Below are positions 48,601 through 62,007 of a stretch of DNA of 64,000 nt, piece by piece. This stretch comes from Bimuria novae-zelandiae CBS 107.79. Lineage: Eukaryota > Ascomycota > Dothideomycetes > Pleosporales > Didymosphaeriaceae. The position numbers and the translations under genes were made by a program. The notes below the pieces were generated by a model, which had not been told where the DNA came from, did not search any database, and was given only the letters and a program-made list of their open reading frames with translations. The stretch lies in contig ML976783.1 of assembly GCA_010015655.1 (NCBI GenBank), forward strand, positions 78,684 through 142,683, in the 5' to 3' direction. The stretch's first letter is position 1. Every line of letters starts with the position of its first letter.

Positions 48601-50384
48601 TAAAAGGTTACTGGGGCTTTCGTTAGACCTATTAGCATAACCGTATACTTAAAAAAACTATATTAAGTACGAAAGAGAGTTTTCTATTTATATTCTTTTA
48701 TTATTTATATCCTGTAAAATCTATTTTAGATATTAAATTTTATAAACTACTTAGCTCCTTGGAGTTAATTTATAAGCTCTGTAATTAAGGGTAATAAGTA
48801 TTAGTTTTTAACCGATAGGACGTTTAATTATCTATAGTCTATATAGAGTCGAAGCCAACTATCTTTCTTAGATATAAAGAGTATAGGGAATGTCACAGGA
48901 CTCTAACTAGGCCTTTATTTCCCTAAGCGAAGATTTTTCTCTAATAGCTCTTTTAATTCCTATTCCTAGTTTTATGTAAGGGGCCTTAGGCGCTTTAGCT
49001 ATAGCTTAGCTCCTTCTACTAGTAGTATCTTATAATCTTACTCTTAGTGTTTAGGTAGGATAGTCTTATTATATTCCTTGTATTCTTCTAGTAGACTAGG
49101 GCTTTTATTATTTATTTAAACTAATTATACCTATATATAGCGCACCTAATCTAGGTGTCGCTTAGTAATCCTTTTTATTTAATAAAATAATACTTTTTAT
49201 ATTATAAATATTAGGTTCTCCTTCCTTGCCTAGGGTTCCTGGAGGGTTTTCTTTTGCTAGGGCTCGTCTTAAGCTGTCTTTAGCGTATTCTAAGGTAGGA
49301 TTATCTTTTTATACTAATTTATTTCCAGATAATATTGCTCTAACTATTTATATCTAATAATGGCTTTAATGTCTCCTATCTCTGCGATAGTAAAATCATG
49401 TTAGCTCTTTAGGCCTTCTATATTAACTTATACTAGCGCTGTTTCAAGACGTAGCTAACTATTACTATATTCCTATAATCTGGTCTTATCCGTAAGTCTT
49501 ATTTATAGCGGTATCCTTTTATTATAATATAGTATATTATATTTCTTAACTACTTATAGGGTAATTAAATACGCGTTTACCCTTAGGTTAATAAGTACTA
49601 TAATATAATACCTATGCACTATAATGTTCTTAATTAAGTTTTTTTTAACTTAGCTAGTGTCTACTTAATAAGCTATAATAATTATATTATTACTAGTGTG
49701 GCTTGTTGCCTAGCGATAATTTAGTTTTTTAAGTTCTTAGACTTACTATAGGCTTTCTATAAGGCTTCTGCCTCCTAGATCTAGTTCTTAACTTAGGCTA
49801 GCTTTAAAATTTCTTTAATTTAGTACTATTTATATAATTAGTAATACGTGTTAAGCACCTTGCGGATTCGCTTAAACTCGTGTACGGAATCTATTTTATG
49901 TTAGATATAGTAGGGTGTTAGGCACTCCTTTTAAGATAATAGGTAGTATTTAGGATATTCTCCTGTAGAGGCTGCTTCTTCCTGTAAACTTAAGTATACT
50001 AGACACTAAGGGTTATATTAGTTTTATTTAATTAGCATGTGACCTGCGTCTCTTCTAGGTTATATATTTCTTATTATCGTATTAAGGTTACGAGGGTCTA
50101 GGCCCTAAGAAAACTATTCTATTTTAAACTTTTATTACTTATATAGCTTACAAGTATTATTAAAATACTAATATTAACTATTTTACTTATAGTACTTAAA
50201 CTAGTATATAGGAAAGTACTTATAGTAGTTATTTAGCACGTTGCACTTACTTTTTTTTAATTAGTAATAGTTTAATGTTTTTAAGATATAGGTAGCTTTA
50301 ACTTAAGCTTTAAAATACTATTAGTATCCTTTACGTATATATTACTACTACTTAGCGCGTTCGTGCTATTCCAGTATTATAATC

Positions 50385-50545
50385 TGTAATGGGCTATGCC
50401 CAGTTGTTGCCTTGGATCCTTGACCCTCGGTTATGCAAATCCTAGATATATAAGTTTAACGCCTAAAGCTTAACTTTAGACTTTCTATTAAATTTATAAT
50501 TATTTTTTTAGCACCTTTAGCTCCTTAAGCACTTAGCCTTTTATA
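50385..50545 (+). repeat. 5' LTR of gypsy D
   Basis: Starts TGTAATGGGCTATGCC and ends CCTTTTATA. Short for a gypsy LTR, but the length is the same in all three copies. Confidence 0.87.
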
Positions 50546-51889
50546 TTAAATTTAATTACTTCTACCTATCGCGGGATAAGTAGATTTTTAGTATAATTAT
50601 AGACTAAACCTATAAAGTAGTACACGAAGTTAAAGAACTTACGTAGATAGATACTATAAAGGTAACGCCTAAACCGGCGAGGAAATAAAACCTTCCCTAG
50701 TAAGTAATTAAAAAGGAGTCCTAATAGATAGTTAACGCTAGCAAGACTATCTTTACTAAATAAAGAAGTTATAAAAATAAGAATAAGACCTTTTACTAAA
50801 GGTCCGCGTCTTAGCGCGAATAATTATACGTAGCAAGCTATTAGCTTATAAAGAAGTAATATTTAGGAAAATAAAAGGATAGCCTCTTTATTTATAACTA
50901 AACTTTAGGCATCGGGAGTTAATAAGAATAAAATATAATAATTTTTAAGTAAGATTAAAGCACTTATTAACTTTTAAGATATTTTTTAAACTCTACTATA
51001 AGGAGTAAGAGGACTAACTAAAGAAATAGTAAAAGAGCGCTAAAAACCCCTAATAATATAATAATACTCTTAAAAGATAGAAGGTACAAATTAGCTATTA
51101 AAAGTAGACTAATAAATAGAGCTACTAAAGAGATTAATAGTAGAGCTTATCTTAAACTAAGGAAAAAGCCACCGCCCTAAAATCCCTAACCTAGCCTATT
51201 TTAATAGTAAACGATAAGATTACTACTACTTTAAGATAGTAATATAATATAAGCTCCTAGAGGATAGGGACTGCCTTAGAAATATACTTAAATATATTAT
51301 TAGTTAATTAACAGGACATGCAGCGATAGTAGGAATTATATACTTAAACTACTACCTAAGGTACACTAAAGCTAACTTCTAGAAGCTACTAAACTATAAC
51401 TTTTATAACTACCTGGTAAAAGAAATCGCGCGTAACTACTTACTTATAATATAATAAGGGAACTAGAAGCTTCGTAACTTTAACTTTAACTTTAATAACT
51501 ATACTATAAAAGCCAAGGAGTATAGTTAGGAGATTTTAAAAAATTTATACCTTTAAAGCCTTTATAAGAACTTACGGGACTAAATAGTTATAGTAAATAT
51601 AAATAATAATTAAGACCTGTAAGGAGTCTAGAAGAGAGTTAATAAGATTAAAAAAAACCTTTTCTAAAATATATTATAGCTACTAAAGTTTTCTTCTAAG
51701 AACAGGGCGCTAGACAAAATAAATTAGGAACCTACCTAAGCTAACCCTAGAAGGATGTCCGGTTAATAAAGCCAAGACAAAAGATACTAAGTAATAGATA
51801 GAGCTACAGGGCACAGGTCTAGTAATACCTAGAAACGAGCCACGTGGGTGTCGCGCGAGGTAATAGAAATCTATAAGAAGAATAGTTCC

Positions 51890-51931
51890 TATTTTTATTA
51901 TAGAGATACAGGACATCGCGTAAAGTAGTAT
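51890..51931 (+). pseudogene. gag zinc-knuckle remnant of gypsy D
   Basis: CX2CX4HX4C spacing is retained, but all three Cys codons read TAT (Tyr) and His is kept (YFYYRDTGHRVK, stop, Y). This is the result expected from TGT-to-TAT changes. It marks the end of Gag in this element. Confidence 0.75.
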
Positions 51932-52829
51932 AAACTTTTACTTATAATAAAGCTAGCATAAGTTCGCGCTGCTATACTTACTATTAAAAGATCCTTTAAT
52001 AAATAGTTTAATATAGTCTTTACTAATTTAGAAAACTAGGTCCTCTTAGTAATAGTCGCCGCTAGGAGGTAGAAGTAAGAAAAGAGAAAAAAATAAGTTT
52101 TAATAACTTTTAAAAGCTATAGCTAGACTTAATATTAGTAATAGTACACTTACTTATTAATAACATTATGTTTATATTAATAATAATTAATTTAGGTTAT
52201 TTAACCTTTAAATTTATATTAAAAAAACTTATAATAAAAGCCTACCTACAGCGCAAGAACCTACCCTATTTATAAAAAGTTATTAGCATTAGAGGCATGC
52301 GACTCTTCGTACGCGAAGTAGTCTAATGAAAAGTAAATATTAATAGCTATATAAAATTAATATAGCTATACGTCTTACCTAACGATAGGTTATACGACCT
52401 AATCCTTAGCCTAACCTAAATAAAAAAGAATAGGGTTAAACTGGCCCTAGTAAAGAAATTAATCTAGATTAGAAGTTTAGGCACTCGTATCTATAACTAA
52501 AAAGGTAAGAAACTATTAATAAAGCCCTAAGGGGTATTAGCTATAGCCTTTATAGCCCTAGATTAGCGTAATTAACGCCTAAGAAATAAGGCTGAGGTGT
52601 TTTCTATATTAATAAAGGATATACAGAAGGCGTTAACCCGTAAGCTAAAGGTAAACCTATAGGAGTTATTACCTAAAGCTTTTAAGGACTTATAGCGTAT
52701 CTTTTATAGGGAATAAGCTAACAAGCTCCCCTGCACTATGGACCTAGAGTGGATCTTTTTATCCCTCTCGTGGAAAAGAATAGCGAGACCCTAAAGATCC
52801 CCTATAGCCCTCTATTTAATATGTTTCGC

Positions 52830-55780
52830 GAAGAGTTGCTCGTTCTTTAAAAAAAGCTTACTAAATACTTAAATAAAGGCTTTATTTAGGTAAGCAAGTC
52901 TAGCACCGCCACTTTAGTATTATTTACTAAGAAATCTAGTAAAGGACTATACTTTTATATTAATTATTAAGCCCTAAACGCTATCTTAAAGAAGAACTAG
53001 TACTCTTTACTATTAATTAATAAGACCCTTTAGCTCCTCGTAAAGGCTAAATAGTTTAGTAAACTTAATATAATTTAATCCTTTTATAAGCTTTAGATAG
53101 CGAAAGGTGAGGAATAAAAAATAGCGTTTAGAACCTAATTTAGTCTCTATAAGTAGTTAGTAGTTCCTTTTAGCCTAGCCAACGCGCTAAGTATATTTTA
53201 GTAGTATATTAACTAGGTGCTAAAAGAGTACCTTAATAACTACTACTTAGCGTATATAAATAATGTTCTTATCTTCTCTAGTGGCAGCCAAAAAGACTAT
53301 AAAAAGAAAGTACGTACTACAATTTAGAAGTTAGGGGCCGCAGGACTACATTTAGATATTAAAAAATCTAAGTTCTACGTTAAAAATATTAAGTACCTTA
53401 AATTTATTATAAAAGTTAATAAGGGCGTAAGCATAGACCTAGATAAAGTCTAAGTAATTTAGGAATAGGAGCTACTAACTTTAGTAAAGGAAGTCTAGAG
53501 CTTTATAGGCTTTGCAAACTTTTATTAGAGATTTATATAAAATTTCTCTAGTATAGTAAGCCCCCTTATAAAGCTTACTAGTAAAGGAGTAGAATTTATC
53601 TAGGGATAAAAGTAGCAGCATATATTTAACTTTTTAAAAATAGTATTTTATATAGACCCCGCGCTAGCCTACTTTAACCCTAAATAAGAATTAGTACTAG
53701 AAGTAGACGCTTTTAGCTAGTTAATTAGAGAATATTTCTCTTAATGAAATAATAATAGGATTCTGCGCCTAGTAGCTTATTTCTTAGTAAAGAATAGCCT
53801 AGTAGAATATAACTACGCTATCTATAATAAAGAAATGCTTATAGTTATTAAATACGTAGACGAATAGGACTATATGTATTAAGTAGTAAAGTACCTTATA
53901 GTTTATACTAATTATAAGAACCTTATGTATTTCGCTACTAAATAAAGGTTAGATATACGACACGTTTAGTAGGTAAATACACTTAGCTATATTAATATAA
54001 CGTTTATATATAAACTAGGGTTAGTAAACTCTAGGGCAAATACTCTCTCCTAGAGAGACTAAGACCTACTAAAGGATAGTAGAGATAATAGATTAAAATT
54101 AAGGCACTTTATGCTTTTTTAAGAGACTACTAAAAAAATAGCTTAAAGTCTTGTATCCCTTAAATACCTACTACTATAGAGGAACCTAACTATACTAAAA
54201 TAGATAAGGACCTAGTGCTTGCTTACCTAACACGCCTTAAACTACCTATATTAACTCTTTAAGGAGGTAATAGCCCTACTAAGCGACGCGAACTAGACTT
54301 TAATACTATATAGTAAGAGGTAAAACGCGATAAAGATAGTGCGTATAGCAAAATAAAGGCCTGCGTTAAGAACAGGCTTAGGAAGTTTAAACCTAGGTAG
54401 AAGTTATTTATTAGTATCTTAGAATGTAGTATAGATAACTAAGGGTACCTACGCTATAAGTTAAGATAATAAATACTATAATTAAAACTTTTATAAATAA
54501 AGCTAATAGCGGTCGCGTATAGTTCTCTAGCTTTAGGATACTTAAAATAAAAAAATACTTATAAGATTCTTACTCGACACTACTTCTTCTTAGGAATATC
54601 TAACTAAGTAAGGTAGTATATTAAGAACTATAATATTTATAGAAGAATTAAGCTATAAAGAGAAGTAAAATAGGGCCTGCTAAAGCCCTTACTACTACCT
54701 AAACAAGGATAGAAGGATATGATAATAGATTTTATTATTACTCTACTCGAGAGTAATAGCTGCACGAATATTATAATAATTATAAATATATTTAGTAAGG
54801 ACTTTAAGTTTATTAATTTCTTAAATTTTAATATATCTATAGTTACGATAGCGTTTCTTTAATACTAGATAGTAGACTACTTCTTTCCCTCCTCTATTAT
54901 ATCGGACCGCGGGGGACAATTCGTAAGCGAATTTTAGACTACACTCTGTAAATAAGCAGGTATTAATTAAAGACTATCTATAGTAAAGCACCTAGAGACG
55001 GACGAGTAAATAAAATAGATAAACTCTATTCTTAAAGCCTACCTCCGGGCGCACTATAACTAGTAATAAGATAATTAGATAAAGTAGCTTTTTGTAGCCT
55101 AGATAGCTATTAAAGGGCGAGAAGCTATATTAATAGGAGTTAGCTTATTTTTCCTATCTTATAGCTAGAACGTTAAACTAGTTAAGAACTTTAGGGCATA
55201 GAAATTAGCCTTAGAGCTTAAAACTAACGCAAAAAAGGCTGCGAAAGTAATAATAAAGAAGTTTAAAAAGGTTTTTAATTTTACTTAGGTAAAAATAATA
55301 ATAGCCTAATAAGAACAAGAGCGCCTAGCGAACTATTAATATAAAAACGCTTTAATCTTAAAAGAAGGAGATAAAATATAGCTAAAGTATAAGAACTACT
55401 TCTAAAACTAACGTCTAAGTAAGAAGCTTAACTAGAGGTAAAGAAAGTTTACTATAAAAAAAGTAATAAACTTCTATATAGTAGAACTAGACGTCCTGCC
55501 AAACATGCACCTAAGGTTCTACATAGACAGGTTAAAGTTAGCCTTATTAAACTCTCTCCCTAGCTAAACCACTAATAACGCCCAGCCCGAAGCAATTATA
55601 ATAAAAGAGGGGGAAAAGAAGTATAGTATAATTAATATATATAAAGAACACTAGTCCCGTAGAGGTAAAAGGGTAGAATACTTAGTATAGTAAAAAAACT
55701 ACTCTTAAAGAACTTAGGAACCTCGTAGGAACCTTAACTAAGCCACTATATTAAACTATTAAGAGAAGTTTACTAAGCTA
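52830..55780 (+). pseudogene. pol of gypsy D (RT to integrase and chromo-like tail), broken
   Basis: RT spans about 52830-53700. The catalytic box reads YINN at 53253-53264, both Asp codons mutated to Asn. RNase H follows (53.7-53.95 kb), then integrase (HHCC region about 54.4-54.7 kb, core to 55.3 kb). The tail near 55610-55760 reads like a chromodomain (EYLVQ, K NYS, RNLN). Stops occur every few codons. Confidence 0.8.
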
Positions 55781-55799
55781 TATTAAAATTATAATAGAA

Positions 55800-57711
55800 A
55801 ACTCTTAATAGGATTCTATCGCGATATCCCCTAAATTAGCTTTTATTAGGGCCTAAAGGAGGCTCTACGATGCCTGCCTTACTAAGCCAAAAAATTTAGC
55901 TAAATAAAGGTGTCTAAGATAAGGTTAGGAATAACATTATTAAAGGATAAAGTTAAGTATTAGGGAAAGAAGTTAAGAAGGAATTCTAAAAAAGTAACTT
56001 AAAAAATCCTTAAAACTACTAAGAATAATAAAGGGACTAAATAATTCTTATAGTAATAAGGGATAACCCTTACGAAAGAAGTAAGCTTTAAAAGTAAACT
56101 AAAATAAGAAGAAGAGAGGAACTAGGTAGAAAAAGTATTTTTAACTACTAAAAAAAAAGTAAAACCCTCTTTAATAATATTTAGGTCTACTTTTCCGCCC
56201 TCTAATATACTACTAAAGTTAAGGAAGCTATTATCCTCCTTACTTAGGCACTTCTTAATTATAATAGCCTAAAGCTACTAGCGCAAGCCTTAGTAGACTT
56301 AAATAAATATATTAGCTCCCGCAAGGATATTATTTATTATTTAAAGACTATCTATTATAATGCCCTTATCTACTACCACGAACTTACTAGAGAGCTACAC
56401 GATATTAGCCTTAAAAGATAGCTTTATTATTTAAAAGGAACTTATAGAAGGGTTTTTATACTCTTAATAAAATACTTTAAAGTTAGTATTATAAATTTAA
56501 AAAAGGTTAAAAGTCTTTTTAACCGCGATAGCAATGCGCTTTAAAAGCTAAATAGCCTTAAAAAATAGTAATAGGGCCTAAAGTAGTAGTAGTCTTACTC
56601 TTAAAGCAGGTATAGTAATTAATAATAGTAACCTTATAAGTAGAATAGAACGCGTTAAGGTTAGTAAAAAAAGCCTTCTATTCTTAGCTACTTTTTAAAA
56701 CCTTATTTACAAAGTATCTTATACTAATAACTATAATATTAGCGAACTCTTCGCGGCTAACTTTATTAAGAGTAGGCTAAATCTAGGTAAGGGAAGGAGT
56801 TAGTAAAGTACACCTTAAAGTGATCTAGAATAAGTTAGACTAAAGTATACTTATTTAGTGTAGCTAGTAAGCTTATAGGTATAGCACTCTTTATAGGATA
56901 CTATCTTGCCTACTAGCACCTACTAATAGATGCGTTTATAAGTAACGTAGTTAATATACTAGCGCTTAATTATCACGCGTAATAAGATTAGACCCTAGAA
57001 GCTAAGCTTGTTAAGTTAGCAAGTGTGAACACCTAGGCTAATAAAAAACTAAGAAAGAGGTTAGAAGAGTAAAGAGGCAAGTTAGAAGGTAAGTAAAAGT
57101 AAAAAAAGTATAAAAAAAGTCTAGAACTTACTTCGCGAGCTTTAAAAGGACTAAACTTCTTAGTAAGCTAGCTAAAAAGGATTACGTTAGCGTTAAACAT
57201 AGTAGCTTTATTTTAAAAAAGCTTAGTCTTCTTAAGTTAGTAGCTAAGTAACTATAATAGGGACGGGCCTTTCTTTATCTTATTATTAGAGTTAGTAGCA
57301 CGCCTCTAACGCTTAAGCATCTTTATTACATAACTATTACGTAAAGGGCTAGCTATCTTATTAAAATAGTAAGGGGAATTAGGTCGCGAAGTTAAGAAAG
57401 ACTAAATTAAAAGTAAAACGTTATAGCGCACGAAGTTAAGCTAAGAAAAAAAAAATAAAAAAATAAAGTCTAGAAGCTAAGTAAGAAGTAATTTTATATA
57501 TATAATAATAAGTAAACGCACTAGCGCGAACACACTACTATAGTAATTACTTATAGTAAGGACATAAAATTAGACACGTAAGAACGGAACTAGTAAGAGG
57601 TTTATAATAATAAGAGGATTATAAGTGGATAATAAAATAACTACGAAGCTACATAAATAAGATAAGACGTAGAGATTTTTTTTTTTACCCTTAATAAAGG
57701 GAAGGGAGGTA
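55800..57711 (+). other. Extra 1.9-kb segment between pol and 3' LTR of gypsy D
   Basis: RIPed like the rest. One frame near 56290-56420 stays readable (ALVDLNKYISSRKDIIYYLK, then ALIYYHELTRELHDISL), suggesting a former additional ORF of helical character. No family is recognised. Element A lost this part, so it cannot be compared within the window. Confidence 0.5.
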
Positions 57712-57872
57712 CATAATAGGCTACGTCTAGTTATTACCTTAAATCCTTAACCCTTAGTTATGCGAACCCTAGATATATAAGTTTAACGCATAAAGCTTAA
57801 CTTTAGACTCTTTATCAAATTTATAAGTATTCTTCTGGCACCTTTGGCTCCTTGAGCACCCAGCCCCTTACA
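57712..57872 (+). repeat. 3' LTR of gypsy D
   Basis: Follows the purine tract AAAGGGAAGGGAGGTA. It is the same length as the 5' LTR and less mutated at its 3' end (CAGCCCCTTACA). Confidence 0.85.
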
Positions 57873-59175
57873 TAATCTAGCGTAGGTAATGTCTTAGAGG
57901 ACCCTATAGCTTCTTAGTAAGCTAATAGGCGTTCCACGCGTGTGGTCCCTAAATAACTACCTTTGTCTCGCACTAAGTCGAGTGGTGTAGTGTACTACTA
58001 CTTATCTAGCAGATATTATTCTCTAGTTATTAGAAAATTTAGTATTCTTAAAGCGTTCTTCGTTCCTCCTCCTAGTCTATTAGTTCTAGAATCTTTTGTA
58101 TAAGATTTACTTTATCGCTTTCTGCCGGCGTAAGGGTGGTTATAGCTACTTATAAGAGGTTAGTTATATTAACCCTAGTCTCTTAGCCTTTGCAGTCTTT
58201 GGCGAAGTAGTTTTATTTACTATATTAAAGGTAAGCTTTATTCTTAAACCTTTATACTTACTCTTTTTATAAAATGCTACTCTTATTCTAGTAGCCCTTT
58301 TTTAGCTTATATAGCTGCTTTCCTTTGCTATTTTTCTTTTTATACTATTAGGCTTTATTAGCTATAATAACGTCTCTGTCCCTATCCCTTATTATAGGTT
58401 GGGTACTAATTTCCTTTCTAGAGAGTAGTTAGGTACCCTGCTATTTTTCTAGCTTTCGTTTATATAGGGGATTATTTTCTTTAATAGTAATATTTATAAG
58501 CTCTTCTAGATAGTCTGCTTTTCTATAATAGACTAGTTTGTCTTTAACTATCTCCTTTAGCCTATTATAGTAGACAATTATAAGTAGGGCTTCTCTCTAT
58601 ATATTAAGTTCTGCTATAATTTATTTAAATTTTAAAATATAGTGTATCGCTAATTTTTCGTAGCGTAGGCGTTAAAGGCGTATTTTAGCCTAATATTCTT
58701 TATTAATTATACTAAATATTTTTTTATAGTCTTATAAAAGGCTTCCTAGTCCGTAAAGACATTCTTAGTAGTATCTAACTTATAGTTCTTAAGCTTGCCA
58801 TACTTAAAGAAGTTATTAATTATTAGCCTAGCCTATATAGCTATCTTGTCCTGTATATTTATACAGATAACTAAGATCTTGTCTTATTCTATTTTAAACC
58901 TTCTTAGATTATAATAGATAAATAGCTCTATCTACATTAGAAACGTTCCTAGGTGTCTTTTTCTAGTATAGGGTTCTAGCTTAGAAACTTTTAGTTAATA
59001 CCTTATATCTTTTTATCTACTTATTTTTTTACTTATCTCGTTAATAATTTCCTAAAGCTAGGCTATCTAAGCTACTTATTTAATAACTAGTTCTTCTAGT
59101 ATCTTTTTTTTAATTAGCTAGGACTACTAAGGTTGTTAAGCTAGGTCCTACTATTATACTATAAGGTAGTTAAAG

Positions 59176-59569
59176 TGTTATAGGGCGCTCTCGCTTAGTC
59201 TAATCTAGGTTAGGGTAGTAAGGTAATAAGGTACCTTATAAATTATTTAGTAATATAAGTTAATGCGACACTTAGCGCGTAGCTAGATAATTTAATCTTA
59301 TAATAAATAAGATAACTATTAGTCTATATAGGAGAACGTACTCGCATAGAAGATATATAAGTAAACCATAAGGAGCGTATAATAGAAAACCGTCCTATGT
59401 ATATATATATCTTGCTTGCTTAGTTGCTCAGCACTACTAATTAACTAAGCAGTTACGTGTCTTGCTTGGTTACTTAGTACTACTAATCTACTAAGCAGTC
59501 ACGTGATCCCGAGGCTAGCTCCTTAGTGTACTTATTAACCCGTTCCTTGGTCCCCTATCCTTATAAGCA
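59176..59569 (-). repeat. 5' LTR of gypsy F, outer end truncated
   Basis: Colinear with 45215-45608 but lacks the last 35 bp present in the other copy. It is followed directly by copia-2 DNA. It is less RIPed in U3 and holds CACGTGATC. Confidence 0.78.
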
Positions 59570-61616
59570 CGCATTAACCCTCTCTTTTACTAATATTAAT
59601 TAACTTTAATCTCACTAGCGAGCCTTAATTATAAAAGTAGTTTAATTATTATTATTAGAATATTATAGTAACTCTTATAGTAATTAATAAGACGCGATAT
59701 TGTTTTAATACATAAGGCTTAAGATATCTAGAGTCTTTAATTTAGTTAATCTTTAATAACTTTAAGTTATAGAAACTATTATAGGTTATAATTACTAGTA
59801 AGTGTAAATTTAGTATTTATTAATATTAAAGCAGCTTTAGCAGCTTGCTTTTATAACTTATTTTAAGTAATAATAAGGTTATTTATATTAAAAAAGATAA
59901 TAATGCTATTGTTAATAAGATAGTATAGCTTATAGGGTACTATTTTAAAACTAATATCGCGGAGCGTTAATGTAAACTCTCTCTGCCAAAGTAGTAGAGA
60001 TATGCGAAGCCCGTAGAGTGCTTTGTGTTAGAGAACTGTACCTGTCCGCGAATAATCGCAGGACATTCTTGTATAGATTTCTCTATCTAGTATTACGTAA
60101 ACGAACGCGTTAGTAACGTCATGTTAAATAAGTGTTAAGTTAAAATAAGTTATAATCATTATAAGTATATAAAAACATTATTTTATAAGTATTATAGCAT
60201 AGGTTTCTTATAAGGTAAAGTACTATTATTCATTACCTTTTATAACTAGTCTCGCCGTACACTTCTATAGTTAATAGTATTTATTATACTTATAGGTATA
60301 AACTAATATATAATTAAGGATCTAATATTCTACTACTTTTACTAAAGAAATAGCAACCTTACTTTAAGATTTTATTTTATAGTAACTCTAAAGAGAGGAT
60401 CTTTTAGCTTTTTTTTTTTTTTAAATAATATAGTAGATAATCTTAAAGTTTATTTGTATAGATAGATAGTTCTAGTAGTGAGCTTTAGTAATATTTTTTA
60501 CTAGTAGCAATGATGTGCTTTAGCTATACCTTATTAAGTATTTTTGTATTAATAAAATTATAGGGTCCTGCTTTTATGCTTACTATAAAGGCGATAGCCT
60601 AAAAGCTTATTTATTATTACTTAGTTTATACTATTAAGTGTAGTTTAGCTTAATTATCTCCTGCTATTAGTTATGCAAGGAGTATTATTAGTAGTAATAT
60701 TAAAAGATATATTAAATACTTATACTTACCTTTAATATTTTATATATACTTAAAAGCTCCTTTAGACTGTTCTGTTAGCACTTTACTAATCATTTTATCC
60801 TTAAAAAAGGACTTAGTAGTTCGCTCCTGTTAAGGTAAGTAAGGTAAATTTACTAATTAGACCTAAGCTACTATTCCTTATAATATACTATATATAAAAC
60901 TATATATTACATCTCTAATTCTACCTAAAAATATAGTATTCTCGTTAAATATTACGTCACGAGTCCTAATTATCTTTACTAAGGAAGAGACCTATATACT
61001 CTAGATATTAATTAGTCTATAGCTAACTAAATAGCCTATTTAAGCTTTAAGGTCTAGCCGCTAGAGCTTGCTCTTGCCACGTTTAGTGTTATTAGCTATA
61101 GTAAAGGCCTTATAGCTATAGACTTTTAAGGAAGCTTAATTAGGCTTCTTTAGCTAGGTAATAACGCTATTCTAAAAACATACTATTATAAAGAATACTT
61201 TGTATAGTAATTACTATTAATTAGCGTAGTTTAGCGTTTTATTATGGACGTAGACTATGACTTAGGTAAATTTAGGCTGCATTTATTGAGGTAGGTTAAA
61301 GTTAGGCTATATTATACGCGCTTTTCCCTTAATTACGCCGTTTAAGCGTTTAGCCATTTTATTTTATGCTTAAATATTAGGTACTAAGGTCTTTATCTTA
61401 ATCCCTTACACTAAGGACTACTTCTTAATATCTACGTTAATAAAGTAGATCTTATTATTAGATTTCATTACTTTTACTATAATAGTATATTATATTTTTA
61501 TAAATAGTATAAATTTACTAAGTAATTAATTAATAAAAAGTGCTAGGTAGTTATCGTTAAAGTGAAAGTTTTATATAATAGTAAAAATATAATTTATAAT
61601 TAGTATTTAGATCTTC

Positions 61617-61876
61617 TGTTGATAGGGCTCTTACAGCTGGCTGTACATGGGGTGAGCATAGTGCGGCAAGGTAAGAGGTTTTATACGGTGTGCACAGCGT
61701 ACGGAGTAATAGAGAGGATAACGGGTTCGTGTAATTGCTCTATCTCTCTATTGTACGAACGAAGGTGGCGATATTTTAGGAGGCGAGCTACGCACGGACA
61801 TTATATAAGACAACCACGTGATCACGTGTTGGGCCTTATAGAATACCCTTTGCCGTATCGCCCCTGCGTACAGACA
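61617..61876. repeat. Solo LTR, 260 bp, unmutated, in copia-2
   Basis: Begins TGTTGATAGGGC and ends ACAGACA, flanked by TCTTC at 61612-61616 and 61877-61881. Copia-1 (read in reverse near 37.06 kb) shows a single TCTTC at this site. It contains the palindrome CACGTGATCACGTG. The 100-codon frame inside (61619-61921) is incidental. Confidence 0.85.
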
Positions 61877-62007
61877 TCTTCTCTATTATTAAGCTCTCTA
61901 TTTTATAGTTATAAAAATTAATTATAATTTACTTATATAGGCCTTTCGTTAGCTCCTTAGCTTACTAGCGTATTTACTATTTTAATTTTACTTTACTATA
62001 AGTGTTA

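Larger units (their letters stand above)
50385..57872 (+). mobile_element. Ty3/gypsy element D, full length, nested in F, RIPed
   Basis: 7488 bp with 161-bp LTRs and a TAATC duplication at 50380-50384 and 57873-57877. Gypsy B shows the uninterrupted target (GTAATCTGGCGTAGG read in reverse near 6460). Order: gag with knuckle, RT, RNase H, integrase, a chromo-like segment near 55.6-55.75 kb, then about 1.9 kb of unexplained sequence before the 3' LTR. Element A is its inverted sister at 0.8-13.3 kb. Confidence 0.9.
45215..59569 (-). mobile_element. Ty3/gypsy chromovirus F, interrupted by gypsy D, RIPed
   Basis: LTRs at 45215-45643 and 59176-59569. About 6.9 kb remains without D, close to gypsy B (6953 bp). 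Minus-strand motifs: integrase-region AYNSARSATTGYSPYYANHE near 46780-46860, RT box YLDN at 48537-48548, and a zinc knuckle ghost (FAKDC) near 58190-58240. It inserted in copia-2. No target duplication is visible, and its right LTR is shorter at the outer end. Confidence 0.87.

Noticed and set aside
61619..61921. 100-codon frame
   Set aside because: Begins inside the solo LTR and crosses its end into RIPed copia-2.
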